DNA of 64,000 nucleotides from Helicobacter apodemus (GCF_000765745.2 NZ_JRPC02000010.1:1-64000), one strand, 5' to 3'. Positions 1 through 7,355 are shown, counted from the stretch's first letter. A program made the numbers and translations. Notes: generated by a model not told the origin, from the sequence alone.

Positions 1-2
1 GC

Positions 3-8
3 TATAAT
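3..8 (+). promoter_or_regulatory. -10 box (TATAAT) for the left-edge transcript
   Basis: The hexamer is a perfect TATAAT. Transcription would start near position 14-16, giving a transcript of about 85 nt to the terminator at 63-100. The -35 side lies outside the window, so the full promoter cannot be judged. Confidence 0.45.
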
Positions 9-13
9 CACTT

Positions 14-100
14 ATCCATTTGGCAAGATGGATACAAAAAGTAAAAACCTTTATAGTAAGCTAAAAGCTCGGTCTCTTTTTGAGGCTGAGCTTTTTTTTT
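14..100 (+). ncRNA. Candidate small RNA of about 87 nt
   Basis: Seen: a TATAAT box just upstream, a 5' stem-loop (TATCCAT at 13-19 pairing with ATGGATA at 28-34, loop of 8), a single-stranded AT-rich middle, and a 3' hairpin followed by nine T residues. No convincing reading frame fits between promoter and terminator. Size and layout resemble typical Campylobacterota small RNAs such as RepG of H. pylori, but I cannot show sequence homology. Alternatively this is a 5' leader with a terminator that attenuates the small gene at 151-243. Confidence 0.45.
63..100 (+). terminator. Strong intrinsic terminator
   Basis: A 12-bp stem (65-76 with 82-93, two G-U pairs) with a TTTTT loop is followed by an uninterrupted run of T to position 100. 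It ends the left-edge transcript and lies inside a longer reading frame starting at 28, which argues against that frame being a gene. Confidence 0.85.
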
Positions 101-150
101 GGCTATTTGGTTGGGGTGCGTGGGAGGAGCTTACCATAAAGGAGTCCATA

Positions 151-243
151 ATGCTGGAACTTCTAAATTTCTGCATTGCGATACTTGCCATATTGCTTAC
201 CTTATTTCGTGAAGAAATTAGGAAATGGTTAAGGTTAAAGTAA
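151..243 (+). CDS. 30-residue hydrophobic peptide, type I toxin-like (putative)
   Basis: The ATG follows a perfect AAAGGAG ribosome site by about 6 nt. The peptide has one hydrophobic segment (roughly residues 5-19) followed by a charged, basic C-terminal tail (REEIRKWLRLK). An intrinsic terminator starts 18 nt after the stop, so the gene forms a compact unit. Such an architecture is known for membrane-acting toxins of type I toxin-antitoxin systems; the sequence is not obviously one of the known AapA peptides. Bases 52-62 can pair with 128-138 (10 of 11), directly beside the ribosome site, which could control translation. It could also be an ordinary small membrane protein. Confidence 0.45.
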   Translation: MLELLNFCIAILAILLTLFREEIRKWLRLK

Positions 244-261
244 TTGCCGTTTTTTACTTTG

Positions 262-291
262 TCGCAAGGACTTGCCACCCTTGCGATTTTT
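262..291 (+). terminator. Intrinsic terminator after the small peptide gene
   Basis: A perfect 8-bp stem (TCGCAAGG at 262-269 with CCTTGCGA at 279-286) with a 9-nt loop is followed by TTTTT. It closes the transcript carrying the peptide gene at 151-243. Confidence 0.75.
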
Positions 292-318
292 AAATGTATT
301 TCTCTCATTCTAGCTTCC

Positions 319-519
319 TTAATGCACTTTCACTTTGCTTAAGACTTCTAGGGTTTGTATATATCCTTTCTCTCCTTGCAGAGTTGAAAGTAATCTGACT
401 TTATAGCCTTTTTTCAATAATCGTTCTGCTTCCTCATTGACACTAAGTGTCAATTTAGCCATAGTTGGCTCACTTATATGCTTCATGTATAGAAAATGGT
501 ATTCTTTGTTTTTAAACAT
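319..519 (-). CDS. Hypothetical protein, 66 aa
   Basis: I do not recognise the family. The start is supported by a good AAGGAG site about 5 nt upstream. The product is small, soluble and basic, with a likely helical middle (about residues 25-40, rich in E, A, L and K) and no membrane segment or signal peptide. It lies last in a minus-strand run of small genes (1183 to 319) that includes decayed members, so it may be a surviving piece of a genomic island. An internal Met at residue 20 is an alternative start but lacks an equally good ribosome site. Confidence 0.5.
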   Translation of the reverse strand: MFKNKEYHFLYMKHISEPTMAKLTLSVNEEAERLLKKGYKVRLLSTLQGEKGYIQTLEVLSKVKVH

Positions 520-569
520 TGTTTCTCCTTAATTTTGTGATTATTGCCTCAACAAGTATTGAATGCATT

Positions 570-902
570 TCATCTTGCACATACCATATCCCTCATTACT
601 TCATTAACACCACTTAATATTCCGATAGTCTCTGCAAAATCATCAATTTTCCCACATTGGTGTTTAATTTTCTCTCCACTACTTAGAGGACAACGATTAT
701 TTAAACATTCTTTAATAGCAGTCTTGGTTGTGGTATTAGAATTTGTAGTTTTACTAAAAACCTCTATTAGCATAAGCATAAAAGATAAGATAATTAAACA
801 TAGAATAAAAATAGAAAGTATGGGTTTGGTGTTAATCTTGTTTTCTTTAAAAATGCTCCTTAAGGTATTTAATGCTTTATTTGGCAATATTTTACTACTC
901 AC
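570..902 (-). CDS. Hypothetical single-pass membrane protein, 110 aa
   Basis: Begins with GTG and overlaps by 8 nt the end of the 44-codon frame at 895-1029; a GGAGG stretch lies about 8 nt upstream of the start. The protein has a basic N-terminus, one strong membrane segment (about residues 28-48) and a C-terminal part with three Cys residues that would lie outside the cytoplasm if the positive-inside rule holds. No known domain is recognised. The overlapping start suggests translational coupling in a small operon. Confidence 0.45.
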   Translation of the reverse strand: MSSKILPNKALNTLRSIFKENKINTKPILSIFILCLIILSFMLMLIEVFSKTTNSNTTTKTAIKECLNNRCPLSSGEKIKHQCGKIDDFAETIGILSGVNEVMRDMVCAR

Positions 903-1080
903 CCATTTCCTCCATTGCTATAATCTTTTTAATAGCCTCACCAACTTCTAATCCCTTATCGGTTAATTCTTTTATCTTTGCCTTATCTTTTGGGTCTGTT
1001 GTTGTTAAATAATAAAAGAATCTATCCATTACAAGTCTATAAGGAATTTTTATTTCTCAGGTGTAAGTGGGATAACCCTA
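895..1080 (-). pseudogene. Frameshifted gene remnant
   Basis: A 44-codon frame (ATG at 1029, stop at 895) has no ribosome site and stays open upstream to a TGA near 1055. Next to that stop, another frame reads VIPLTPEK and would join smoothly to EIKIPYRLVMDRFFYYLTTT if one shift is allowed near 1052-1058. The two halves together read like one protein, so I infer a decayed gene whose 3' part is intact. The family is not recognised. Confidence 0.4.
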
Positions 1081-1105
1081 GCTCACACATTACTATTTAG
1101 GATTG

Positions 1106-1183
1106 TTAGGAGATTTGCTTGTCTTTTTCATCATAGACAGAGAACAAACCTTTGTCATTAAGTTCGGCATACACAATAGCCAT
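1106..1183 (-). CDS. Tiny ORF, 25 codons, probable 5' fragment of a decayed gene
   Basis: The ATG has a strong AAGGAG site 6 nt upstream. The product (MAIVYAELNDKGLFSVYDEK and five more residues) stops abruptly and is followed by the frameshifted remnant at 895-1080. The good ribosome site with a short product suggests the true start of a longer gene that has since been truncated, although an independent micropeptide cannot be excluded. Confidence 0.35.
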   Translation of the reverse strand: MAIVYAELNDKGLFSVYDEKDKQIS

Positions 1184-1296
1184 ATTTACTCCTTGTAATG
1201 TTTTAGCCCTCTCAAATTATACCCTCCCCCTATCTCTCTTATAAAATACTTAAATAAAGCTGAATTTTTAAAGTCTCTTAAATGGTTAATAATAAG

Positions 1297-1310
1297 GTTA
1301 CTTTTGTAAC
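1297..1310. promoter_or_regulatory. Dyad GTTAC-N4-GTAAC, possible operator
   Basis: A perfect 5-bp dyad with a 4-nt spacer, in the non-coding region upstream of the thiolase operon. The shape resembles sites of CRP/FNR-family regulators (for example TTAAC-N4-GTTAA for Campylobacter NssR), but the match is only partial. A near copy with a 5-nt spacer lies at 11268-11280. Confidence 0.2.
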
Positions 1311-1360
1311 AAAATTCCAAATTTTATGCTTAAAAAGCTCTATTTAAGTCTAATAAAAGA

Positions 1361-1371
1361 GGGGGGGGGGG
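1361..1371 (+). repeat. Homopolymeric tract of 11 G
   Basis: Eleven consecutive G lie 67 nt before the thiolase start, in otherwise AT-rich non-coding DNA. Long G/C tracts in Helicobacter and Campylobacter are typical slipped-strand contingency sites. Here the tract is outside any reading frame, so a length change would alter promoter spacing or a leader structure rather than a frame. Confidence 0.9.
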
Positions 1372-1385
1372 CAAAATAAAAGAGA

Positions 1386-1414
1386 TTTAGATAAGGAATC
1401 TAGCCTTATCTAAA
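1386..1414. promoter_or_regulatory. Perfect 11-bp inverted repeat in the operon leader
   Basis: TTTAGATAAGG (1386-1396) and CCTTATCTAAA (1404-1414) are exact inverted repeats around a 7-nt loop, ending 23 nt before the thiolase ATG. It could be a repressor operator or a leader hairpin. There is no T run after it, so a terminator is less likely. Confidence 0.5.
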
Positions 1415-1437
1415 ATTATGATTTTTAGGAGTTATGA

Positions 1438-2622
1438 ATGGAGGAAGTTGCCATAATTAGCGCAAAAAGAACCGCCATTGGGTCTTTTTTAGGAAGTTTA
1501 AAAAATACAAATGCCATAGATTTAGCCTCTGTGGTTTGCAAAGAAATTTTAAAAGAATCTAACCTTCAAGCAGAGTTTGTAGAAGAGCTTATTTTAGGGC
1601 AGATTCTTCAAGCTGGGCTTGGGCAAAATCCTGCTAGACAAATTGCCCTTAAAGCAGGAATGGGGACAAAAGCGGGGGCTTATGTAGTCAATAAGCTCTG
1701 TGGGTCTGGGTTAAAAGCTATTGCCCTAGCTGCACAAAGCATTATGCTAGGAGAGGCAGAAATTATCCTTGCAGGAGGAGTTGAGAATATGTCTTTATCC
1801 CCCTTTTTACTAGAAAATGTCCGCAATGGCTATAGAATGGGTGATAGAAACCTTATAGATAGTATGTTAAAAGATGCTCTAACTTGTTCGATAAATAACT
1901 ACCATATGGGGATAACGGCTGAAAATCTAGCTAAGCAATATAAAATCTCAAGGAAAGAACAAGACGAATTTGCCCTCCTCTCCCAACAAAAAGCAACAAA
2001 AGCCATAAAAGAGGGCAAATTTAAAGAAGAAATTGTGCCAATCACCTTACAAAATAAAGGAGAAGCAAGAGTTTTTGATACAGATGAATTTGTCAAAAAA
2101 GACTTAGAGCTACAATCCCTCTCCTCCCTTAAACCTGTCTTTAGTAAAGAAGGTAGCGTAACAAGTGGAAACTCCTCTGGGATTAATGATGGAGCAGCTT
2201 TTGTCTTGCTTACTACTAAAGCAAAGGCTAAAGAGCTTAATCTCCCGATATTAGCTACTCTCAAAGCCTTTGCTAGTATCGGAGTAGAACCTAGTATTAT
2301 GGGTATTGGCGCGGCAATGGCTGCTAAAAAAGTCTTAGAAAAAACAAAAATGCAGATTAATGATATGGACTTAATCGAATCTAATGAAGCTTTTGCAGCA
2401 CAAAGCCTAGCTTGCCTAAAAGAGTTTCAACCAAAGCTTGATAGGGTCAATGTCAATGGGGGTGCTATTGCCTTAGGACATCCTGTTGGTGCAAGTGGAG
2501 CTAGGATTGTAGTAACACTCTTACAAGCAATGAAAAGGCAAAACAAACAATGGGGATTAGCCACATTATGTGTAGGTGGAGGAGCTGGAATTGCAGCTAT
2601 TTTTGAAAGGAGTGGGCAATGA
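1438..2622 (+). CDS. atoB: Acetyl-CoA C-acetyltransferase (thiolase)
   Basis: Cleaves acetoacetyl-CoA with CoA into two acetyl-CoA, or runs in reverse, in the cytoplasm. The 394 residues are the full thiolase length. The nucleophilic Cys lies in NKLCGSG (about residue 88), the catalytic His in GGAIALGHPVGASG (about 349) and the second Cys in LCVGGGAG (about 379). The ATG at 1438 follows TAGGAG. It is the first gene of a tight operon with both CoA-transferase subunits (the next gene overlaps by 4 nt), matching the H. pylori HP0690-HP0692 order, so its likely job is acetoacetate catabolism. The upstream G11 tract and hairpin suggest variable expression. Confidence 0.95.
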   Translation: MEEVAIISAKRTAIGSFLGSLKNTNAIDLASVVCKEILKESNLQAEFVEELILGQILQAGLGQNPARQIALKAGMGTKAGAYVVNKLCGSGLKAIALAAQSIMLGEAEIILAGGVENMSLSPFLLENVRNGYRMGDRNLIDSMLKDALTCSINNYHMGITAENLAKQYKISRKEQDEFALLSQQKATKAIKEGKFKEEIVPITLQNKGEARVFDTDEFVKKDLELQSLSSLKPVFSKEGSVTSGNSSGINDGAAFVLLTTKAKAKELNLPILATLKAFASIGVEPSIMGIGAAMAAKKVLEKTKMQINDMDLIESNEAFAAQSLACLKEFQPKLDRVNVNGGAIALGHPVGASGARIVVTLLQAMKRQNKQWGLATLCVGGGAGIAAIFERSGQ

Positions 2623-3266
2623 AAATAATCTCTGCAAAAGAAGCCGCAGACTTGATAAAAGAAGGGGATTCTGTAATGCTAGGTGGTTTTATGGGTTGTG
2701 GTAGTGCCATCTCTTGTATAGATGCCCTCGTAGAAAAAGGGACAAAAAACCTTACACTCATAGGGAATGATACCGCTAGAGAGGACTTTAGCTATGGCAA
2801 ACTCATTAGGAATAAACAAATCAAAAAAGCCATCACCACACATATTGGAACCAATAAGGAAACAGGCAGACAAATGAGTGATGGAGAGCTTGAAGTTATC
2901 CTTGTCCCTCAAGGAACACTAGCTGAACGCATTAGAGCTAGTCGCTCTGGGCTTGGTGGTGTGCTTGTTACTACAGGATTAGGCACAGAAGTAGCTCAAG
3001 GCAAACAAATCATTAATGTAGATGGTAAAGATTATTTGCTAGAACGTCCTTTACGTGCTGATATTGCACTCATTTATGCAACCTATGCGGATAAATACGG
3101 AAATCTTGCTTATGATGGCACAACAAGGAACTTCAATGTGCTTATGGCTATGGCGGCAGATTTAGTTATCGTAGAAATAGAAGAAATGCTTGATACACCG
3201 CTTAATCCTAATAATGTCGTAGTACCGGGTATTGCAATAGATTATATCGTGCAACATAAGGAATAG
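2619..3266 (+). CDS. scoA: 3-oxoacid CoA-transferase, subunit A
   Basis: Alpha subunit of succinyl-CoA:acetoacetate CoA-transferase, which activates acetoacetate. The length (215 aa) and N-terminal glycine-rich GGFMGCGSAIS region fit the family. The ATG overlaps the thiolase stop (ATGA), implying translational coupling, and the beta subunit follows after 2 nt. An acetate:acetoacetate (AtoDA-type) enzyme is the main alternative; substrate choice cannot be read from sequence alone. Confidence 0.93.
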   Translation: MKIISAKEAADLIKEGDSVMLGGFMGCGSAISCIDALVEKGTKNLTLIGNDTAREDFSYGKLIRNKQIKKAITTHIGTNKETGRQMSDGELEVILVPQGTLAERIRASRSGLGGVLVTTGLGTEVAQGKQIINVDGKDYLLERPLRADIALIYATYADKYGNLAYDGTTRNFNVLMAMAADLVIVEIEEMLDTPLNPNNVVVPGIAIDYIVQHKE

Positions 3267-3268
3267 AA

Positions 3269-3913
3269 ATGCAAAAAGAACAAATAATAGAAATTATTGC
3301 TAAAAGGGTAGCAAAGGAATTTAAAGATGGAGATTTAGTCAATCTCGGCATTGGAATGCCAACGCAAGTGAGTAACTATATCCCAGAAGGCATTAACATC
3401 TACTTACAATCTGAAAATGGTATGCTAAAAATGGGTCCAACTCCCAAGAAAGAGCAAGAAAATAGCCGAATCACTACTGCAGGAGGTGCTCCATCAAGCA
3501 TATTAGAAGGGGGTATGTTTTTTGATTCTGCTTTTAGCTTTAGTCTTATTCGTGGCGGATTTGTGGATATTACCGTGCTTGGTGCTTTAGAAGTTGATAG
3601 TGAAGGCAATCTTGCCAACTGGATAATCCCAGGTAAGCTAGTGCCGGGAATGGGTGGGGCTATGGATTTAGTCAATGGTGTAAAAAAAGTCATTATTATG
3701 ATGGAGCATACTGATAAATATGGCAAAAGTAAGCTTAAAAAACAATGCATACTTCCGCTAACGGGGGCAAGATGTGTAGATTTACTGGTTACAGAGCTTG
3801 GAATCTTTAGCTTTAAAGAGGGTAAATGCAAACTTATGGAACTTCAACCCAATGTAAGCTTAGAGGAGATTAAGTCAAAAACTGAAGCAGATTTTGAAAT
3901 TTGCCTAAATTAA
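3269..3913 (+). CDS. scoB: 3-oxoacid CoA-transferase, subunit B
   Basis: Beta subunit of the CoA-transferase. The catalytic glutamate is visible in QSENGMLKMG (about residue 49), and the GAxxSIL and GGMGGAMDL-like segments are typical. At 214 aa it is full length. It starts 2 nt after scoA and is followed by the dehydrogenase after 10 nt, so the product works with scoA and the thiolase to turn acetoacetate into acetyl-CoA. Confidence 0.94.
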   Translation: MQKEQIIEIIAKRVAKEFKDGDLVNLGIGMPTQVSNYIPEGINIYLQSENGMLKMGPTPKKEQENSRITTAGGAPSSILEGGMFFDSAFSFSLIRGGFVDITVLGALEVDSEGNLANWIIPGKLVPGMGGAMDLVNGVKKVIIMMEHTDKYGKSKLKKQCILPLTGARCVDLLVTELGIFSFKEGKCKLMELQPNVSLEEIKSKTEADFEICLN

Positions 3914-3923
3914 AGGAGATCTT

Positions 3924-4688
3924 ATGGAAAAAGTAGCCATTATTACCGGTTCTGCAAGTGGAATAGGATTTAGTATCGCAGAGGCTTTTTATCAAAAGGA
4001 GTATAAGGTTGTTTTCTCTGATATTCACAACAAAGCCTTACAAGATTGCACTGATAAATTCGATAAAACCAAATGCCTTGGAATCCCCTGTGATGTTAGC
4101 AAGGAAGAGGATATTAAACATTTAATCCAAACAACCAAAAATCACTTTGGCAGGATTGATGTTTTTATCAACAATGCAGGTTTGCAATATGTTGCAAACC
4201 TTGAAGATTTTCCTACTGATAAATTTGTCCAAATGCTAAATGTTATGTTAGTTGGCACATTCCTTAGCACAAAATATGTCTTACCCCTTATGAAAGCACA
4301 AAACTTTGGGAGAATCCTTAATATGTCCTCTATCAATGGGCTAATAGGATTTGCTGGAAAAGCTGCTTATAATAGTGCAAAACACGGAATTATAGGTTTG
4401 ACAAAAGTTACCGCCTTAGAATGTGCGACCTATAATATCACCGCCAATGCCATTTGTCCAGGATATATTGATACGCCACTCGTTAGAGGACAAATGCAAG
4501 ATTTAGCCAATACAAGGGGTGTAAGTGCGGAAAATGTCCTTAATGAAGTCCTCTACCCCCTAATCCCTCAAAAACAACTTATTGATACTAAGGATATTGC
4601 CGCTTTAGCGTTATTTTTAAGCTCTAATGAAGCCAAACACATAACAGGTGCTAATCTAGTAATTGATGCTGGATATACCGCACAATAA
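3924..4688 (+). CDS. bdhA: D-3-hydroxybutyrate dehydrogenase (SDR family)
   Basis: A 254-aa short-chain dehydrogenase that probably oxidises 3-hydroxybutyrate to acetoacetate with NAD. It has the cofactor motif TGSASGIG (residues 8-15), NNAG (about 87-90), a catalytic Ser (MSSING) and YNSAKHG (about 149), and ends with the SDR-type VIDAGYTAQ. An AAGGAG site precedes the start. Neighbours that consume acetoacetate and import organic acids support the substrate assignment, which otherwise would be generic for an SDR. Confidence 0.88.
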   Translation: MEKVAIITGSASGIGFSIAEAFYQKEYKVVFSDIHNKALQDCTDKFDKTKCLGIPCDVSKEEDIKHLIQTTKNHFGRIDVFINNAGLQYVANLEDFPTDKFVQMLNVMLVGTFLSTKYVLPLMKAQNFGRILNMSSINGLIGFAGKAAYNSAKHGIIGLTKVTALECATYNITANAICPGYIDTPLVRGQMQDLANTRGVSAENVLNEVLYPLIPQKQLIDTKDIAALALFLSSNEAKHITGANLVIDAGYTAQ

Positions 4689-4698
4689 GGGAGATTAA

Positions 4699-5982
4699 AT
4701 GTTAGGGATTATACTAGGATTAATTGTTTTAATGCTCTTAGCCTATCTTGGTTGGTCTATTATTTGGGTGGCCCCTATAGCGGCTGGGATTGTAGCTTTA
4801 GGAGGAGGATTAGATTTATTAGATTCTTATACTAATGTCTATATGAATGGTTTTGTAAGCTTTGCTAAATCCTGGTTTCCTGTCTTTATGCTTGGAGCTA
4901 TATTTGGAAAGCTTATGCAAGTTACTAATATGGCAACTTCTGTATCTTTAATGATAGGTAAATTACTCGGAGAAAAAAGAGCGATTTTAGGGGTAATTCT
5001 CTCTTGTGCGGTGCTTACCTTTGGGGGAGTTAGTCTTTTTGTTGTAGTATTTGCAGTATATCCTTTAGCATTAGGGCTTTTTAAAGCTGCTAATATTTCA
5101 AGAAGACTAATACCCGCTACCCTAGCATTAGGTTCTTTTACTTTCACAATGGCAGCACTTCCGGGAAGCCCACAGATTCAAAACCTTATTCCTATAAAAT
5201 ACTTTGATACAACTGCTATGGCAGCACCCATTACTGGGATAGTAGCAAGTTTGATTATGTTTTTAGGAGGATATTTCTACTTAAAATATAGGGAAAACAC
5301 TTTAAGGATTAATGGGGAGGGTTATTTAGAGCCAAAAGAAACTTACAAAGAGCAAAACAAGAATAAAATTCCTAACTTTTTACTCTCTTTAGTCCCCTTA
5401 TTTTGCGTGGTTATCTTACTCAATATTTTTGACTTTAATATCATTAATGCTTTACTTTGTGGAATTATTCTAATCTTAATACTCAATATAACCCATTTTA
5501 AAAGATTCATTCCTGCTATTAATGAGGGAGCTTCTGGGTCTGTGGTTGCCATTATTAATACAAGTGCAGCTGTGGGATTTGGCTCTGTGGTAAAAAATGT
5601 GCCGGGTTTTCAAAGTTTAATTGATTTGCTCTTAAGCATCAAAGGAAGCCCTTTAATTTCTGAAGCCATAGCGGTTAATCTCCTAGCAGGTGCCACAGGA
5701 TCTGCAAGTGGAGGGCTTGGCATAGCTTTAGAAGCTTTGGCAGATAAATACAAAGAAATAGCCCTCAATCAATCCATACCCTTAGAACTTTTTCACAGGA
5801 TTGCTTCTATCTCCTCTGGTGGGCTTGACGCACTTCCTCATAATGGTGCTGTTTTAACACTACTTGCTATTACAGGGCTTAGCCATAAACAAAGCTATCT
5901 TGATATTTGTGTTGTTGCTGTGATAATCCCCATTGTCGCTTTAATAGTAGGGATTATTTTAGCAACTTTTGGAATCTATTAA
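4699..5982 (+). CDS. GntP-family permease, probable 3-hydroxybutyrate/organic acid importer
   Basis: A 427-aa inner-membrane protein with about 12 hydrophobic segments and the GntP-type glycine-rich stretches (ATGSASGGLGIALEAL and GGLDALPHNGAVLTLL). The family imports gluconate and related hydroxy acids by proton symport. Its position directly after the hydroxybutyrate dehydrogenase, with GGGAG ribosome site and a 10-nt gap, makes 3-hydroxybutyrate or another short hydroxy acid the likely cargo. No gluconate kinase or dehydratase is nearby, which argues against gluconate. Confidence 0.85.
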   Translation: MLGIILGLIVLMLLAYLGWSIIWVAPIAAGIVALGGGLDLLDSYTNVYMNGFVSFAKSWFPVFMLGAIFGKLMQVTNMATSVSLMIGKLLGEKRAILGVILSCAVLTFGGVSLFVVVFAVYPLALGLFKAANISRRLIPATLALGSFTFTMAALPGSPQIQNLIPIKYFDTTAMAAPITGIVASLIMFLGGYFYLKYRENTLRINGEGYLEPKETYKEQNKNKIPNFLLSLVPLFCVVILLNIFDFNIINALLCGIILILILNITHFKRFIPAINEGASGSVVAIINTSAAVGFGSVVKNVPGFQSLIDLLLSIKGSPLISEAIAVNLLAGATGSASGGLGIALEALADKYKEIALNQSIPLELFHRIASISSGGLDALPHNGAVLTLLAITGLSHKQSYLDICVVAVIIPIVALIVGIILATFGIY

Positions 5983-5993
5983 AGGAGTTTGCA

Positions 5994-7355
5994 ATGTTTC
6001 TTTTAAGAAAATTTACACAAGGCTGTGTTTTTCTTGCTGCAAAATGTTTGCCTGATTCTTTTGTTTTAGTGATTTTGCTTTCTTTAATTGTTTTTTGTCT
6101 AGGAATATTTACAACAGGACAAAGTCCGCTAGAGATGATTAATCATTGGGGAAATGGTGCTTGGAATCTTCTTGGCTTTTCTATGCAAATGGCTTTAGTC
6201 TTAGTCTTAGGACAAGCCCTAGCAAGTGCCTCTATTATTCAAAACATGCTCACAAAAATTAGTAAAATCCCACAAAGCAAAAGTGCAAGCATTATGTTAG
6301 TTTGCTTTTTAAGCCTAATAGCAAACTGGATTAATTGGGGATTTGGACTTGTTATTTCTGCTATTTTTGCTAAAGAAATTGCTAAAAATGTCAAGGGGGT
6401 GGATTATAGACTTTTAATTGCAAGTGCGTATTCGGGATTTGTCATCTGGCATAGCGGATTAAGTGGCTCTATACCATTAACTTTAGCAAGTGGAGGGGAT
6501 TCTCTAAGCAAAACCACACAAGGATTACTCACAGAGGCAATCCCCACTTCACTCACCATATTTTCAAGCTATAATCTCATTATTACCGCTGTGATTATCA
6601 TCTTTTTACCCCTACTCCTTAGCCTTATACACCCTGATTCTAAAAATATCCTAGAAATTGATAAAAAGCTCTTAGTAGAAAATGAGGAAAAAGAAATAAT
6701 CTCACACAAAAGTGATCATACAATTGCTTCATTTTTGGAGCAAAGCCCTATCCTAACTGCCTTAATATCTTGCTTTGGTCTAGCTTATATTATTATGTAT
6801 TTTTACAAGGGTGGGAGTTTGAATTTAAATATTATTAACCTTATTTTTTTATTCTTAGGGATTTTACTCCATAAAACGCCTATTTCCTATATCAAAGCCA
6901 TTAATAAAGCCGCAAAAAGCGCCGCTGGGATTATTTTACAATTCCCTTTTTATGCAGGGATTATGGGCATGATGAATGGTGCTTTACAAGGCGGAGAATC
7001 CTTAGTAACCTTGCTCTCTGTGAGCTTTACAAATTTTGCTAATGCGGATAATTTTGCCTTTCTTAGCTTTTTAAGTGCGGGAATAGTCAATATCTTTGTC
7101 CCAAGTGGGGGAGGACAATGGGCAGTTCAAGCCCCTATTATGTTAAGTGCTGGAGCAACTTTAGGCGTTAAACCTGAAGTTATTGCGATGGCTATTGCGT
7201 GGGGAGATGCTTGGACAAATATGATTCAACCCTTTTGGGCGTTACCTGCTTTAGCCATTGCTGGGCTTGGAGCAAAAGATATTATGGGGTATTGTATAAT
7301 AACTTTATTATTTGTAGGCTGTGTCGTATCTTTAGGATTCTTATTTTTAACTTAA
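5994..7355 (+). CDS. atoE: Short-chain fatty acid transporter, AtoE/TIGR00366 type
   Basis: A polytopic inner-membrane protein of 453 aa with the family's conserved segments (WGNGAWNLLGFSMQMALVL, WINWGFGLVIS and the C-terminal VPSGGGQWAVQAPIM). It likely takes up acetoacetate or butyrate-type acids. The ATG at 5994 is chosen because AAAGGAG lies 6 nt before it; an in-frame start upstream would overlap gntP widely and has no ribosome site. It is the last gene of the ketone-body operon. H. pylori has the homologue HP0693 in the same place. Confidence 0.92.
   Translation: MFLLRKFTQGCVFLAAKCLPDSFVLVILLSLIVFCLGIFTTGQSPLEMINHWGNGAWNLLGFSMQMALVLVLGQALASASIIQNMLTKISKIPQSKSASIMLVCFLSLIANWINWGFGLVISAIFAKEIAKNVKGVDYRLLIASAYSGFVIWHSGLSGSIPLTLASGGDSLSKTTQGLLTEAIPTSLTIFSSYNLIITAVIIIFLPLLLSLIHPDSKNILEIDKKLLVENEEKEIISHKSDHTIASFLEQSPILTALISCFGLAYIIMYFYKGGSLNLNIINLIFLFLGILLHKTPISYIKAINKAAKSAAGIILQFPFYAGIMGMMNGALQGGESLVTLLSVSFTNFANADNFAFLSFLSAGIVNIFVPSGGGQWAVQAPIMLSAGATLGVKPEVIAMAIAWGDAWTNMIQPFWALPALAIAGLGAKDIMGYCIITLLFVGCVVSLGFLFLT

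Noticed and set aside
28-243. 71-codon reading frame covering the left edge
   Set aside because: It runs through a strong intrinsic terminator (63-100) and has no ribosome site at 28. The internal ATG at 151 with AAAGGAG is the better start.
544-951. 135-codon plus-strand frame
   Set aside because: Antisense shadow of the 110-aa minus-strand gene, without a ribosome site and with unnatural composition.
5907-5993. Longer N-terminus for AtoE
   Set aside because: It would begin inside gntP with a Cys-rich, unnatural sequence; ATG 5994 has AAAGGAG and fits the family's start.
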